A stretch of DNA of 64,000 nucleotides from Helianthus annuus. Its lineage: Eukaryota; Streptophyta; Magnoliopsida; Asterales; Asteraceae. Shown here piece after piece: positions 36,046-48,115 of this stretch (position 1 is its first letter; every line of letters begins with the position of its first letter). Under the pieces are notes generated by a model. It was not told the DNA's origin. It saw nothing but the letters and a program-made list of their open reading frames with translations, and made no database searches. The translations under genes and the position numbers were made by a program. The DNA lies in assembly GCF_002127325.2 (NCBI RefSeq), contig NC_035441.2:154905122-154969121 (forward strand). Direction: 5' to 3'.

Positions 36046-36281
36046 TGTGGTGTTAAGCTCCATTGATTAGCTTGTTCAAACTTGAGATTTTGGTTCTCAT
36101 CATCTTCGTATGTGTTGTTTATATTTAATGGTGTCATTCAACTCATCTTTTGATGGCAGGTATTCATCATGATCAGTAGGAGAAGCATCTATGTTTCTAA
36201 AACAGGGTTCAACATTTATAATGTGATACTCAACTTTACACCATTTATTGTCTCACAATGACATGTTACCATCATCTAGAT

Positions 36282-36447
36282 CAGTGGCGGATCTAGGATT
36301 CCGACCAAGAGGTAACGTGTTATAAATAAGCCGTAACGAAATCGAAAAAACGTCAAATTTTTCCAAAATTTACACTAATTTTTCCAAATTTTTTCCGACC
36401 AAGGGGTAGCGGGGGTTACCCCTACCAAAGAGGTAGGTCCGCCCCTG
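36282..36447. mobile_element. hAT-type MITE, 166 bp
   Basis: The ends CAGTGGCGG and CCGCCCCTG are inverted; a perfect 8-bp TSD ATCTAGAT lies at 36274-36281 and 36448-36455. It belongs to the same broad family as the MITE at 3924 and is nested in the PIF/Harbinger derivative. Confidence 0.82.
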
Positions 36448-36570
36448 ATCTAGATTAATGCCACATGGTTTGCAAATCGCTACTTCAAAGGACATTTTAG
36501 GAATTTCAATAGACTTCCTGTTCATCCAAATCAATGCCTGAAACATTTGGGCAGGTACATGGGATAGGTA

Positions 36571-36764
36571 AATCTGGATCATCCGTCGTTCGAGACGTTG
36601 GCATGGACCCAAAGATGAAGAAGGCGATAATTGATGATTTGGATTTTTTTTTTTGGGAGAGGAAGGAGTTTTATAAACAGGGGGTACCTGTTGTATGGTC
36701 CGCCTGGGACTGAGAAATCGAGTTTGATTGCTGCTACAGCTAATTACATGAAGTTTGATCTATG
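36571..36764 (+). pseudogene. AAA-ATPase (BCS1-like) fragment
   Basis: The translated piece reads NLDHPS..FETLAMDP, then KKAIIDDLDFF, then YLLYGPPGTEKSSLIAATANY. This is the linker and Walker A region of plant BCS1/AATP1-like AAA-ATPases, membrane-anchored ATPases of mitochondria or ER. It is clearly dead: one-base shifts occur near the start and in the T-run at about 36642-36653, Walker A has GTEKS instead of GTGKS, and a stop follows at 36762-36764. It sits in the PIF/Harbinger derivative, so capture is likely. Confidence 0.65.
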
Positions 36765-36953
36765 ACTTGCATCTTAGCTCATTCAGGTGGATTTTTCTTT
36801 TAGACCTCATGCACGCAGTTTCTTTCGGATACTTGATCCAACACTTGTGGATAGCTTTTTTACAGGATCAGGCACTTTAGCCGACTGTGGAATGGCACAT
36901 GGAGGAGGGTCGTGTTCATGGACTCATGTGTATACTAGCCGGAGACACAACAA

Positions 36954-37259
36954 TTGACTTTAGATGGCGGAATGACAGAAGTTTTGACCAGAGTGTTTTC
37001 ACAACCTCAAAGAGAGTTCCTGTCTACTTGGTGTTCCCATAATCGTGAGCCCACTGAAGAGAATATTGTTGTGGATTTTAATCCCACATCAACTGCTGGA
37101 CAGGTGTTGGGTTTGACATCAAAATTACACGTCCGACATTCTTCTTGGAATACCTTTGAGGCTCCTCAAACTCCTTACGCGGTTCAGAGGTCATCTTTAC
37201 TAGTCAAAGTTATAGCCAATCTCGCATGTTGTGACCCCGATCCATGTGAAGGTAAATAA
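36954..37259 (+). pseudogene. Unidentified captured open frame, 101 codons
   Basis: The frame has a protein-like composition (REFLSTWCSHN, TEENIVVDFNP, LTSKLHVRHSSW, LVKVIANLACCDPD) with no internal stop. I do not recognise the family. It lies between the AAA-ATPase fragment and the transposase tail and is probably one exon or more of a captured host gene. It could be a chance frame, but the residue pattern speaks against that. Confidence 0.4.
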
Positions 37260-37453
37260 TCTAGCCAACAAAAAAAAGTCTTTAGTGCAAAGTGCAAACC
37301 CCATCAACGATTATTATGTTTAAGAAAGTGATGATCACAACCAAAAAACGAAAAGGAACATGTAATTTACCTTAGGGGGAGCAGACACGTTGCCCTTGTA
37401 AAAGTCTTTCGAGATGGATGCTTCTAGTTGATGTAGGGCAACAAGAATCTAAC

Positions 37454-37519
37454 ATGTGGGCGTTATACAACGAGACTACGCATAACCATCTTCGTTCGGA
37501 TTTGATTGAACATATTTGA
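37454..37519 (+). pseudogene. C-terminal tail of PIF/Harbinger transposase
   Basis: The 21 residues around NETTHNHLRSDLIEHI followed by a stop match the usual end of PIF/Harbinger nucleases (H..L..DL.EH.W). The rest of the transposase is missing. Confidence 0.45.
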
Positions 37520-37820
37520 CAATTTGGTCGGGTTAACAACGAATAGTTTTTTTCTTAATTTATATTATGTAGTTTAAATTTGGATGTTATTTTTTTATTA
37601 ATTTGAATGTTATGTAGTTTAATTACAAAAAATTATTTAATTTTATTTGTTTATTTAAAATAAATAAAATATATTTCACACAAAAAAGGGGTGGATAGTG
37701 GTTTGGGTCATTACCACACCCTTAGGATAGTGATTTTGGATGGTGAATTAGAGGGTGATGACATGGCGTTGACATGGAGGATCATGATGGTCATGAGGGT
37801 GATGACCACACCCTATAGCC

Positions 37821-38108
37821 TTAGTGGTATATGAAGTTGTTGTAGTTGCAAAAATTTAGGAGAGTGGGGGGTGAACTGACAAAGGGAATAAACCGCTTGA
37901 ACTCTAAACCCACGATCCAGTTTTGCAACTGGAAACTTGATTTGCGGATAACATGGGAAGAAAAAGATGGAGGTAGCGAAACTGACTGGAACTGACCTAA
38001 ACTGCTATTACAACAGTTATTTTTTAGAGTTTAAGTGTCTGAGATTTAATTTCAGCCAAATCCAATGGTGGATATTGATTCAAGAGTTGGTTAGACTTAA
38101 TGGGTTCC

Positions 38109-38139
<31 letters not shown>

Positions 38140-38140
38140 A
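37821..38140. other. Gene-free stretch with an (AT)n tract
   Basis: An (AT)n run lies at 38109-38134, next to the MULE left end. Nothing else is recognised. Confidence 0.5.
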
Positions 38141-39568
38141 GAGTAAATTACGATTTTGACCCCTATGGTTATATCACTTTTACCCTATTAGCCCAAAATA
38201 GAATTTTTTAACATCTGTATCCCCAACATCTCTGTAACTAACTATTTTGGTCACTGTGTCTCACTTTCACCTATATCTCTCCTAACACCCAATTTCTCTG
38301 TCTCTCTCTCTCTGTCAGTTTTCTCTCTCTCACGTCAACTAACCCCCACCCCTACCACCTCTGTAATAACCACCACCACCAAATCCTACCCCCACCAAAG
38401 TTCTTAGACTAAAGGGTATGGAGAGGATGGGTTTGGAGGGGATGAGCCGCCACGTAGGCGCCACATAAGAGTGGCTTGGAGGGAATGACCTAAGGGGGTT
38501 GGGGATGAAGCTCTTTATGTGTATATATGTATGTATGTATAGGTATATATGAGAGGCAAGAGAAGAAGGAGGTCCGGCTACCCCGGCTGTGGGTGGCCGG
38601 TTGTGCCGAGCCGAGCCCAGGGGGGCGGTGTGGGGGACCGGCGCCGGTCCTAGCCCAGCCGGCCCCCATACCTTCTAGTCTTAGATTTAAAGAAATCCAA
38701 GCACAACTTCAAACCTTAACAAACCCTCACCTTCAAACCCACAATCTCATCCTAACAAAACCTCACATGCATCCAAAATCAAACCCTATATGAAACTCAA
38801 CTCTAATCCATGACCTGAAACCCTCGTACCACCACCACAACCGCCGCCACCTCCGTCGTATGATTCCCATCGCAGCTCCCTAGGGTTCCGGTTCGGCCAC
38901 CCTGTCCCGATCCATGGCTAGGATTTGACCATGATAATTATCGGCAGATCAGCAAAGATCCAAACTCGCTGATGACATATTATGCAGCAGTGAGTTTTAT
39001 GGTCACCCATTTCCTGTGTATGAGGTTGTGGCAGACGGTGGTCGTATGGATGGTGGGTGGCGGTGAGAGAGAGGGATAGGGAGAGGATGTTTTATTTTGG
39101 TTTAGCCAGCGATTTGTGGTGAACGGAAATTGTGAAGTTTGAATGAAATTGTTGCAGGTTGTTTTACTTTTTGTGATACAACTGTTGCTGATGAAAGATG
39201 TTCTATGTTTTGCGATGAAGATGAAGTTTAAATGGAAAATATAAATAAAGATGTTCTGATGCTTTGAAGAATACTGTTGTTTCTTGGAAACTTGAAAGTA
39301 TTTGAGTTAAAGGTCAAAACAATTTATTCATTCATGAAATTTAGAGAGAAAGTTAAGAGAGAGACATAGAGATATAGGTGAAATTACTTATTTGCCCATC
39401 ATGTGAGAAGTATGTGACATTTAATTAACCTGGGTTATGGATTAAGTTAGACAGAAGGGCTAAAATAGTTAGTTACAGAGACGTTGGGGGTAAAGATGTT
39501 AAAAAATTATATTTTGGTCTAATAGGGTAAAAGTGATATAACCCAGGGGCCAAAATTGTAATTTACTC
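38141..39568. mobile_element. Long-TIR MULE, 1428 bp
   Basis: The left end GAGTAAATTACGATTTTGACC and the inverted right end agree over at least 100-150 bp (TAACTAACTATTTTGG and ATATCTC blocks included). The flanks TATAATTTA (38132-38140) and CTTAATTTA (39569-39577) match at 7 of 9 positions, so the 9-bp TSD is decayed. The interior has a GC-rich segment at 38560-38670 and short frames that I cannot assign. It may be a Pack-MULE with an unknown captured fragment. Confidence 0.65.
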
Positions 39569-40072
39569 CTTAATTTATTTGCTCTGATTGTTTATATGCC
39601 AGGGGTCTGTTAGGGAGACCCAACCTTTGCCAGAACGGTATACAAAACATCGGTAACATAGGAGAAAACCGACGCCACAATGCACGCCGGGTTAAAACCT
39701 GGTTATCGATAATAAAAGAGCGGCAGAGGAGAACAATAAAATATCGCATTTTCACATGCATGCACGGGCAGACCTGTCATAGTGGCAGGTAGCCTTCGCT
39801 ACCTCTCAACTTTTCACCGGAAGTGCAATTTTTTTTTTGTTTTTTTTTTTTTTGACGTTGTTTGGATTTCGCTCCTAAAAAGATTTTATGCTACCCCTCC
39901 TTAATATCTTAACCTTGGTTTTACAAAGTGAAGTAAGGAGAGTGAAAAATATATAACATTGATGGATTTTTCCGGTGCTCCGATGGACAGCGATGTGGTT
40001 GTGTTCTTTGAAGATAGGAAGAAGATAAAGAAGAAGCAATATGGATCGAATGCATTTGATGTTTTAAAAGAA
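39569..40072. other. Gene-free stretch between a MULE and a Helitron
   Basis: A 54-codon plus frame from 39961 (MDFSGAPMDS..) runs across the Helitron junction into its terminal hairpin, so its end is not original. A GGTAGC.TTCGCTACC hairpin lies at 39788-39805. No gene is accepted. Confidence 0.35.
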
Positions 40073-40384
40073 CTAGGTTTCTTCCCGGCGCGCGTTGCGG
40101 CCCCGTTTTTCACCTACGTTTGCTGATGTTTTACGTAGTTGTATTATACCATTCGTTGGTATTTATGGTTTCACTAACACTTTAAATCTAAAGTGTACTA
40201 CCATATGTATAACAGGTTATTTGTAAGAAAGATCGGTATTTACTTCAACACACGTCATCCGATAATTTGAAGCTATAATTCTGTTTTGTTCAAATCTGAA
40301 TAACAATTCGCTATAGTATCCTACGAAGAAAACAATTATACGAATTTTAACACATCGCACAACCTGGAACATGCAATTGTTATT

Positions 40385-41700
40385 CTAGGATCTGCCATGA
40401 GGCCATTGTCTGCTGACCTAAAAGTCGGTTGCCCTTTGCTCAACTGAAAGCAACCGTTCCACCTGCAGAATAAACAGACTTATACAAACATGCTATAAGA
40501 AAAACTATAGAGCTCCAATTCGTACAATATAGACCCCCACAATAACCATCTAAATGCATTCCTAAAGGCCTTTACATACGTTGCGGCACGCACTAAACCA
40601 AATAGTTCCATAAACTTTATGAGGTATAAAATATCAAAGATGGTTAAAACGTTACAACAAATGGAATATAAACTTCGTTAGGTATAAACTACATGTTAAG
40701 ATGCCATCTGACTCACTACCGACTCTAACATGCGACCAAAAAATGCAACATTGATTCTAACCTGTTAAAATAAATTTGACGACTTGTAAAACATGCAAGC
40801 TACAATTACACCCCAACAAAACACCTACTTCAACTCCTGAACAACAATGCGGACTAAATATATAATAAACACCTACTGCTGCTACTTTGGACTTTGATGA
40901 TAGAAAAGGGGCTGAAAGTAGTATTGCCAAAAGAGCATTCGGCATGAGAGGACTAAGCAGGGGTGGTAGCGTCGGAGCGGGCAGACCTAATTGAAAGAAA
41001 CTATATATTTATTATTACCTGAAGTTGCTGATACAATATACAGCATCATGAAGCAAGTGAAAAGAAGAAACATGGACAGGTAAAATGACTTCTCGTCAAT
41101 AATTTTTTTGTTAGCGTAGAAGGAGTTGCATTTTGCTTGCACTCGACATCCTACCAAATATATACAAAAAATAAGGAAATTAAAATATAATTGAGGGAAA
41201 ATCTAACAATTTAATTTCAATCTAACATGAGGCTCAGAAAAAGAAAGGTTATTGTGGCTACAAATAGAACATTTGCCATGCCATAACAATAACCAATGGG
41301 TGTCCTTTATTATCATTGCCTCTGAATTGCTATTTTAACACCATAAACGTTGTTTATGTAAAACATGTTGTTAATCAGAAGTTGCCTTCATAACACAGTC
41401 GACAAGCTAAAACGTGTGGCAAGCCTAAAGCCCACACAATAACTCATGTATGACGGGCCCAGAACCCAAACCCAGCAAAATGATTTAAAAACGTGACCAG
41501 ACGTTAAAATAGTATTCATTCCGTTGCCTTATTATTATAGTATATAGTATATAATATAATATAATAGCAAATAAACAGTAACCATACCAAGTTACACATA
41601 CAATACATAGAAACGTAGAAGCGCAGGCTCAGAATCAAGGAGGCGTGGTTGATTGTGCAAAGCCAGCTCAGGCACCAATCCAAAATGCTCATCATCATTA
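40385..41700 (-). pseudogene. Captured multi-exon fragment, membrane-like, family unknown
   Basis: Exon-like pieces on the minus strand are about 41700-41608 (HFGLVPELALHNQPRLLDSE), 41150..41019 (ends with a hydrophobic segment FYLSMFLLFTCFMMLYIV), and 40986 to about 40868 (LPPLLSPLMPNALLAILLSAP). The acceptors GGTAG/ and ATTAG/ and the donor /GTAATAAT are canonical. The phase between the second and third pieces agrees, giving one frame with two hydrophobic segments. A possible last exon lies at about 40460-40385. Upstream in the Helitron a GAGAGA-rich leader and an ATG occur at about 43362-43308, on the far side of the solo LTR. I do not recognise the protein. Confidence 0.35.
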
Positions 41701-41761
41701 GCGCAACTTACATATATCAGATGCGAAATATGTAACTGTCACTGTTGATTGACTCCTTACG

Positions 41762-43072
41762 TGTCACGGCCCCCGGCCCGGTGTGACCCGGTCCAGAAGC
41801 CGCGGGACAGAAACCCGTGGTATTTGTATTTAATTTGGCAGCGGAAATATTAACAGGATCGTTTAAACTGAAAATGTCCAATTATTTTATTTCACATTTT
41901 GGGGACAACACCCATAATTTACAATAAAGGAAATTTCACGAGGAAATTCCTTGTTTTACAAAACATGTTTATTTATTTTACTGAGCCACCTCTTCAAGCT
42001 TTTAGTGCTAGACAACACTTTTTCCTTGATTCACAGTAAGTCACCTGAAACATGTTTAAAAAGATTTTATCAGCGGGGAAATACTGGCAAGTCATTCAAT
42101 TTGCACAAAAGACACATTGTTATAAATTTACAGCATTAAGGGTTTTTATATTTGCCCCCTATCTTATAATTAGGGTTCAGCTGTCACTCGACCGAATCTA
42201 TGACTGTGGACATATCACTAATTAGGCTCGCCCACCTAAAGTGATAAATCGTTAGTAGTAATGTGCACAAAACCCCCACTTACTGCCAGTAATTAAAGAT
42301 TAGCAAAGACTTAATCACTGCAAAGTATAACTGAAAAATATTTAGGGTTTTGTAAAGCAATTTGATAAAAAAAGAATGACTCACATTGCAAGTTTAACTG
42401 GACAGAACCTTGCCTACTGATTTAGTCTTGTAACCTAGGTAAATAACAATGCACACGAAACTAGGTTAGTAACTTAATACAACATTTACGATAAGCTCAC
42501 GAAATCAAAACCCTCACGACAAATGACAAAGTATAGCCCGTATTCGGGCAGCACTTAAACATCCATCGGATCGGTTTCAATCGACCAAACATTATATCGT
42601 AGCAGTGATCGAGTTATTACCCTGTTGTCGCAGCAGAGATTCGTGCTTGTGTGTGTTTTTGAACGAAACAGTGAATAACTCAACGTACGAAATGAATTTG
42701 ATCATCGTAACAAGTCCGCCATGTAAGTGCCAAACCCCTGCATTATATACTGAAATTTGGCTCCTCTCGCGTGGCGCGCCAGACCCACCTGGTCCTGGCG
42801 CGTGGCGCGACGGCTACCCTTTTAGGGTAGGGTGGCCTCGTATCCCACATAGCCCTGGTGAGTCAAGTTAATCGAAAATTCTTGATTTACAACGAGTTCG
42901 AAGGATAATTATCAATTAGGGGATACCCCCCTTGAGTTTTAGGGGGCCCTGATCCTAGCTTAGATTGTTCTGAAAATTATGGGTCATGCCATACTACTTG
43001 GGGGTCTCAATTAGGGTTTCCCAATGGACATAAATAAAATAAGAAATAATAATTTTGGCAAGAGTTGTTACA
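41762..43072 (-). mobile_element. Solo LTR, 1311 bp, nested in the Helitron
   Basis: It starts TGTCACGGCC and ends GTTGTTACA with a perfect 5-bp TSD TTACG (41757-41761 and 43073-43077). No PBS, PPT or internal region is present. The start resembles the minus-coded Tekay-type LTRs, but it is shorter and GC-richer at both ends, so it comes from another family. Strand is inferred from that likeness. Confidence 0.82.
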
Positions 43073-43536
43073 TTACGCCACGGGAACGGTGGCTGTCTAC
43101 TACAACAAACACAACAACCATCCTCTGTTTTCGTCATTTGGGTTAACCGAGCACACCGCCATCCCCGACGTCTTCTAATCTATGCCGTCGGCGAAGTGCG
43201 TAACCAGGATGGCACGTCGCTGGGGATATTGTCTTGAAGCCAAATCGGCTGTGGGATATGGTAACCGGCCAAAACCCTAGGGAATAGAACCACCGCTGGT
43301 GCGCCACCATGAATCCACCGTAAGGATTGGTGGCCGGCAGCTAACTCTCTCTCTCTCTTTATCGTTTCCCAGTCTCTCTTCCTTATTCAAAGGAGATGGC
43401 ATGTTGGTGAAATACCAAAGCTAACCTTTTTTACTGTTCAAAGCGTTGGATTATTAATATATAGGAGAATAGGCGAATTAAACTTAAGAAGAAAAAACTG
43501 AACGGTTTAGGCTCTTAGGTATAACTGTATAGGATA

Positions 43537-46500
43537 ATGCTACATAGAAAACCCTTTATTTTGAGAAAACCTTGGAAACCCATCACATGGCCAACATTTG
43601 GTCACATGTCCCACCCAACTTCATCTCCTTTTTTGCTTTTGAGGGCACTATGGTAAATTTACATATGCCTACCCCACCCCAAAGATCTATTGACCAACAT
43701 GATTTGACACCATCATTAATTTACCCATCACATCATTCTCATCCTTCATCCTCCATTTCGTTTAGTGTATTTCAAATTAAAAAGTTTTTTTTTTTCAAAA
43801 TATCTTCATCTTGCTAAACAAGTCCTTTAATACTAAATCCACCATTAATGTACTATGGAGCATTCAACTTCCTAAACAAGGTCTTTACTTCGATCTTTAC
43901 CCACCTCACATCTAGATGTACTTTCAAAACTCCATTTCTTTACCTTTTAGCTTCCCCCATTTTCAAAACTCCATGAACTTCATCTCTGTTTGTTGAAAGT
44001 TGATTCCGGGTGTGTTCATCTTCATCTCACGTCGTCATCTTCATCTCGGGTGTGCTCATGCTTGTTGAAAGCTGATTTCTAGAGTGAGAAACAACAATCT
44101 TCATCATGTTCATCAAGAACACCAAGAATACACAGATAGAAGCAAGTTTGAAGATCTTCATCGTGTTTATCGCACAGTTCTAGATTCGGTAAGTGTTTTA
44201 GAGAGAGAAAGTTGCTGCTTTAGGGAGAGAAACAACAATCTCTTAAGTATTTTATTTTGAAAAATCATTTTCACACTTGTTGTTTTTGTTAAAATAGTTG
44301 TTAATAGTTTTTTGTGTAATGGCTGTTTAAGAGAGGAACATGTTTTTTTGTTAAAATGGTTCTAAAAAGTGGTAAATGTTTATGTAATTTGTAGGTTTTT
44401 ATTTTTGTGTTAAAAAGTTTGTGTTTGGTTTGGTTGCTTGTTTAGGGCTTTTGATCTCTGAACAGTAATTGTTTTTTGTTGGTTTGCTTGATTTACAGAA
44501 ACAAACCCATAACATGTGTTAAGCCCCTGTTAGAATGATATATAATGTGTGTTGATTTACAGAAACAGACCCATAAAGATATTCAATTGACAAGCTGGAT
44601 GGATGTAGGCGACGTTAATGCGGGGACATGTGTTAAAAAAAAAGATATTCAACAAGTCACATTTTTTGGGAAGGAACTCTTTGTTCATTTATAACATGTG
44701 TTAGTGGTAATGCTGTAACAGAACACCATGATGTAACTTGACATGTGTTCATGTATAACATGTGCTAAGCCCCTGTTAGAATGATATATAACGTGTGTTA
44801 ACCTTTGTTAATTTTAAAAAAAGAAAAAACAAGTAATATATATTTTATTTTTGTTGATGTTTAAAATATCCGATAATGTGGAAACCGAGCGTAACACTTG
44901 TACAAGTTAGTATGTAACGTGTAATATTAAACGAGCCATTTATGGTAACACATGTACCGGTAATTTTGGAATATATATAATATGAAACGGGTCATTTGTT
45001 GTGCACATTTTGGAATATATAACATGTGTTAAGCCTCTGTTATAATCTTTTTGTAACCTGACATGTATTCTTGCATACAGGGTGATATTCAATAGCTCAT
45101 ACGTTTAATAGTAGTTTATTATTTTTCATTAAATATATTACATATATAACAACCATTGTTACATATGTAACGACCATTGTTACATATGTAACGTTGCCAT
45201 GTTAACGTATGTAACACATGTGTACCAAAGGAATGAAGTGACCAACATTTACAAATGTTAATCAAAACAAAAGTCACTTGTCATCATGGGTTGTTAGTAA
45301 TTGCACGCATTACAATCATACTTAAAGGTAACAAAAATGTTTATACAAACTTAAATATATAAAGATGATCCAAAAACTATCATAAAGGTTAAAAAATCTA
45401 GCTACGCTTTGCGTCTTGATAACCATCTTTATTTTGAACATAGACATCCATTCACCTATGAACAAAACAAGTACATCAGTGTTAAGGCCCTAAAGTTAAA
45501 CTTATTAACACAAATGTAACTACATGTACATAAGTGTTAAGGCCCTAAAGTTAAACTTACAAAAAGATTATAACAGAGGCTTAACACATGTTATATATTC
45601 CAAAATGTGCACAACAAATGACCCGTTTCATATTATATATTCCAAAATTACCGGTACATGTGTTACCATAAATGGCTCGTTTAATATTACACGTTACATA
45701 CTAACTTGTACATGTAATACTTGTACAAGTATTACGCTCGGTATCCACATTATCGGATATTTTAAACATCAATAAAAATAAAATAGATATTACTTGTTTT
45801 TTTTTTAAATTAACAAAGGTTAACACACGTTATATATCATTCTATCAGGGGCTTAACATATGTTATACATGAACACATGTCAGGTTACATCATGGTGTTC
45901 TGTTACAGCATGAACCACTAACACATGTTATAAACGAACGAAGAGTTCTTTCCCAAAAGATTTGACTTATTCAATGTCCCCGCATTAACGTCGCCTACAT
46001 CCATCCAGCTTGTCAATTGAATATCTTTATGGATCTGTTTCTGTAAATCAACATACGTTATATATCATTCTAACATGTGCTTAACACATGTTATGGGTCT
46101 GTTTCTGTAAATCAAACAACCCAACAAAAAAAAAAACCTTACTGTTCAGATCAAGAGCCCAAACCAGCAACCAAACCAACAAAAAACAAAAAATTATTGT
46201 TAAGATCAAAATCCCCAAACAAGCAACCAAACCAACAAAAAAAAAAACGTTCAAAATCTCATCCTAAAGTTTTCGATTTATTTAAAATACATGAACATTA
46301 ACCATTACTAGAACACTTTCAGCCCATAAAAACATATTAACAACCATTTCAACAAAAAATCAAGTGTGAAATGATATTTCAAGAACACTTACCGGATCTA
46401 GAACCGTCCGATGAACACGAAGAAGATCTTCAAACCTTCTTCTCTCACACGCACTTATGCGTGTGTCTTTGTGATAAAGATTGTTGTTTCTCTATCTAAA

Positions 46501-47048
46501 ACATCAACTTTCTCTCTCTAAAAACATTCATCGTGCCATCGTTCTCTCTCTAAAACAACAACTTCAAACTTTTTCTCTCTCACACACTTGTATGTGTGTT
46601 CTTGGTGTTATAGATGAACATGATGAAGATTGTTGTTTCTCTCTCTAAAACAACAAATTCCTCTCTCTAAAAACCTTCATCCTGCTGTCGTTCTCTCTCT
46701 AAAACAACAATCATCAAACATTTTCTCTTTCACACGATGTAGATCTGAACTTGAAGATCTAAACTTGTGTTTGGTGTTCATCATGATCTTGATTGAAGAC
46801 AGAGGAGAGAGGAGAGAGAGATAACATGTGTGTGTAAGAGAAATAAAGTTGATGTGTGTGAGAAAAAGTCAGATTTTCAATACCTTAAATGCCCTTCTCC
46901 TTTACTTATGTATAATTAATGGTTTTATTTAAATGTAAAAGACACCAAAAAAAGCTCAACCATTGATCTACTTGGATGAAACAAAATCAATGGATAAGGT
47001 TGGGTTTCCAAGGTTTTATCAAAAAGATGGGGTTTTCCATATAACCCA
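43537..47048. mobile_element. Foldback element, about 3.5 kb, arms of about 1.5 kb
   Basis: The outer ends share G(C/T)TA(C/T)AT(A/G)GAAAACCC and ACCTTGGAAACCCA as inverted repeats. Further in, matching blocks continue on both sides (TTCTAGAT.CGGTAAGTGTT; ATCTTTATGG.TCTGTTTCTGTAAATCAA; TAACATGTGTTAAGC..CTGTTA.AATGATATATAA.GTGTGTT), meeting near 45100-45500. That middle holds several ACATATGTAACGACCATTGTT units. No TSD was found, perhaps because a Helitron sits directly at the left end. No transposase frame is seen. It probably is a MULE-class foldback. Confidence 0.65.
45120..45240. repeat. Palindromic TTACATATGTAAC cluster in the foldback centre
   Basis: Three near-copies of ACATATGTAACGACCATTGTT follow one another near the symmetry centre of the foldback element; each core (TTACATATGTAA) is a palindrome. 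Confidence 0.75.
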
Positions 47049-48115
47049 ACCCTAAGTGTATAAGTTACTTTACAGTTTACATCACAAACTCATAATATAT
47101 AGACATGTAGTTTCTTTTCACTATATTTAAGCTTTTTCCAATTTATATTTTAACAATCAGATTGCATTATTTAGTTGCTTTATGGTTATTAAATTATAAA
47201 ATCATATTATATATTAGTTGCTTTATATGGTTATTAAATTATAAAATTACATTATTTTGTTTATTATTTATATGTAGTTTTTTTTATTTCAAACATATAT
47301 ATAAGCTAGTATTTAGGAGCCGCGCTTTGCGGTGGTCTGTTAAATCAAACAAAACGTAGACGTTACAACACTGAACCACACACGCACATTACGGTGTGTT
47401 AGCTCGCAAAAATTAGGCCAAAACGTAAAACATAAATTAGAATAACTAGGCCGACTTAGGACCTGTGTGTTGCGACGAGATTATTAAGACTAAAAAAATA
47501 GACATAAAAATGTTGAACCACATACGAGCGCAACTTGTTAACTCGCAAAATTTAGAACGAAACGTAAAAATTATCATAAAAAAACGTGTGTCAACTAACA
47601 AAAAATAGACCAAAAGGTAAAAATAGATGAGCATAACTAAGTCGACATAAGACCCACACGTTGCTACAGGATCACTAAACCGCAAAAAAAAAAAAAAAAA
47701 AAAAAAAACTTAAAAACGTTGAACCACACGTGTGTGTGATGTGCCAACTTGTAAAATTTAGACCAAAACGTAAAAAATAATATCGTAAAATGAATAACTA
47801 AGTTGAAACGATAATAAACCAACGTAAATAAATTAAAATGGTATAAAAAGTTTAAGACCTAAATATTTGAAAGGTATAATGTATAAAAAATGAAAGTTTG
47901 GATGTTAAGATTAATAAAAAATTGAATAATAAAATGCTCTCACAAAACGTTTTTTTTTTTAAATTAATAGATATGAAATATAGTTCAATTATGTAAAGAT
48001 GCCATTTTAGAAAAAAAATATTTTTATACTAATAAATGAAATTTTTTTTGGATATGTGTCATTTTCTGGTACTATCTCACCTTAATTTTCTATTAATCTC
48101 TCATATTAAATAATA
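47049..48115. other. AT-rich stretch with a possible Helitron end and tandem repeats
   Basis: Around 47306-47335 a CCGC..AAGCGCGG hairpin precedes CTAG on the minus strand, but the next base is C instead of T. It is followed (47345-47830) by three degenerate tandem units built of GTTGAACCACAC, AACGTAAAA, ATAACTA and GTTGC.ACGAG words. Similar words recur at 50280-50480. No gene is seen. Confidence 0.4.

Larger units (their letters stand above)
35487..37820 (+). mobile_element. PIF/Harbinger derivative, 2334 bp, with gene fragments
   Basis: The ends GGCTATAGGGTGTGG and its inverse are flanked by the 3-bp TSD TTA (35484-35486 and 37821-37823). The C-terminal tail of a PIF/Harbinger transposase remains at 37454-37519, but the catalytic core is absent. 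Inside are a nested hAT MITE, a block of short repeats (35770-36040: TTTTTAATTCACA and TGGTTTTGCTTTTGATC), an AAA-ATPase fragment and an unidentified open frame. It seems to be a deleted element that took in foreign sequence. Confidence 0.65.
40073..43534 (-). mobile_element. Minus-strand Helitron, about 3.46 kb, carrying exon-like fragments
   Basis: On the minus strand it starts A/TCCTATAC at 43534 and ends with a GC-rich imperfect hairpin (about 40083-40105), a short A-rich spacer and CTAG at 40076-40073, followed by T. Both host bases fit the A/T insertion rule. Inside, on the same strand, are splice-flanked exon-like pieces and a GA-repeat leader, typical of Helitron gene capture. A 1311-bp solo LTR is nested inside; without it the Helitron is about 2.15 kb. 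Confidence 0.55.

Noticed and set aside
39961..40125. 54-codon plus frame MDFSGAPMDSDVVVF..
   Set aside because: It crosses the Helitron 3' terminus, so its second half is transposon DNA; could be the remains of a small gene but cannot be supported.
47306..47340. Helitron 3' end at CTAG 47306-47309
   Set aside because: The host base after CTAG is C rather than T and the stem is short, so it was kept only as a possibility and not annotated as an element.
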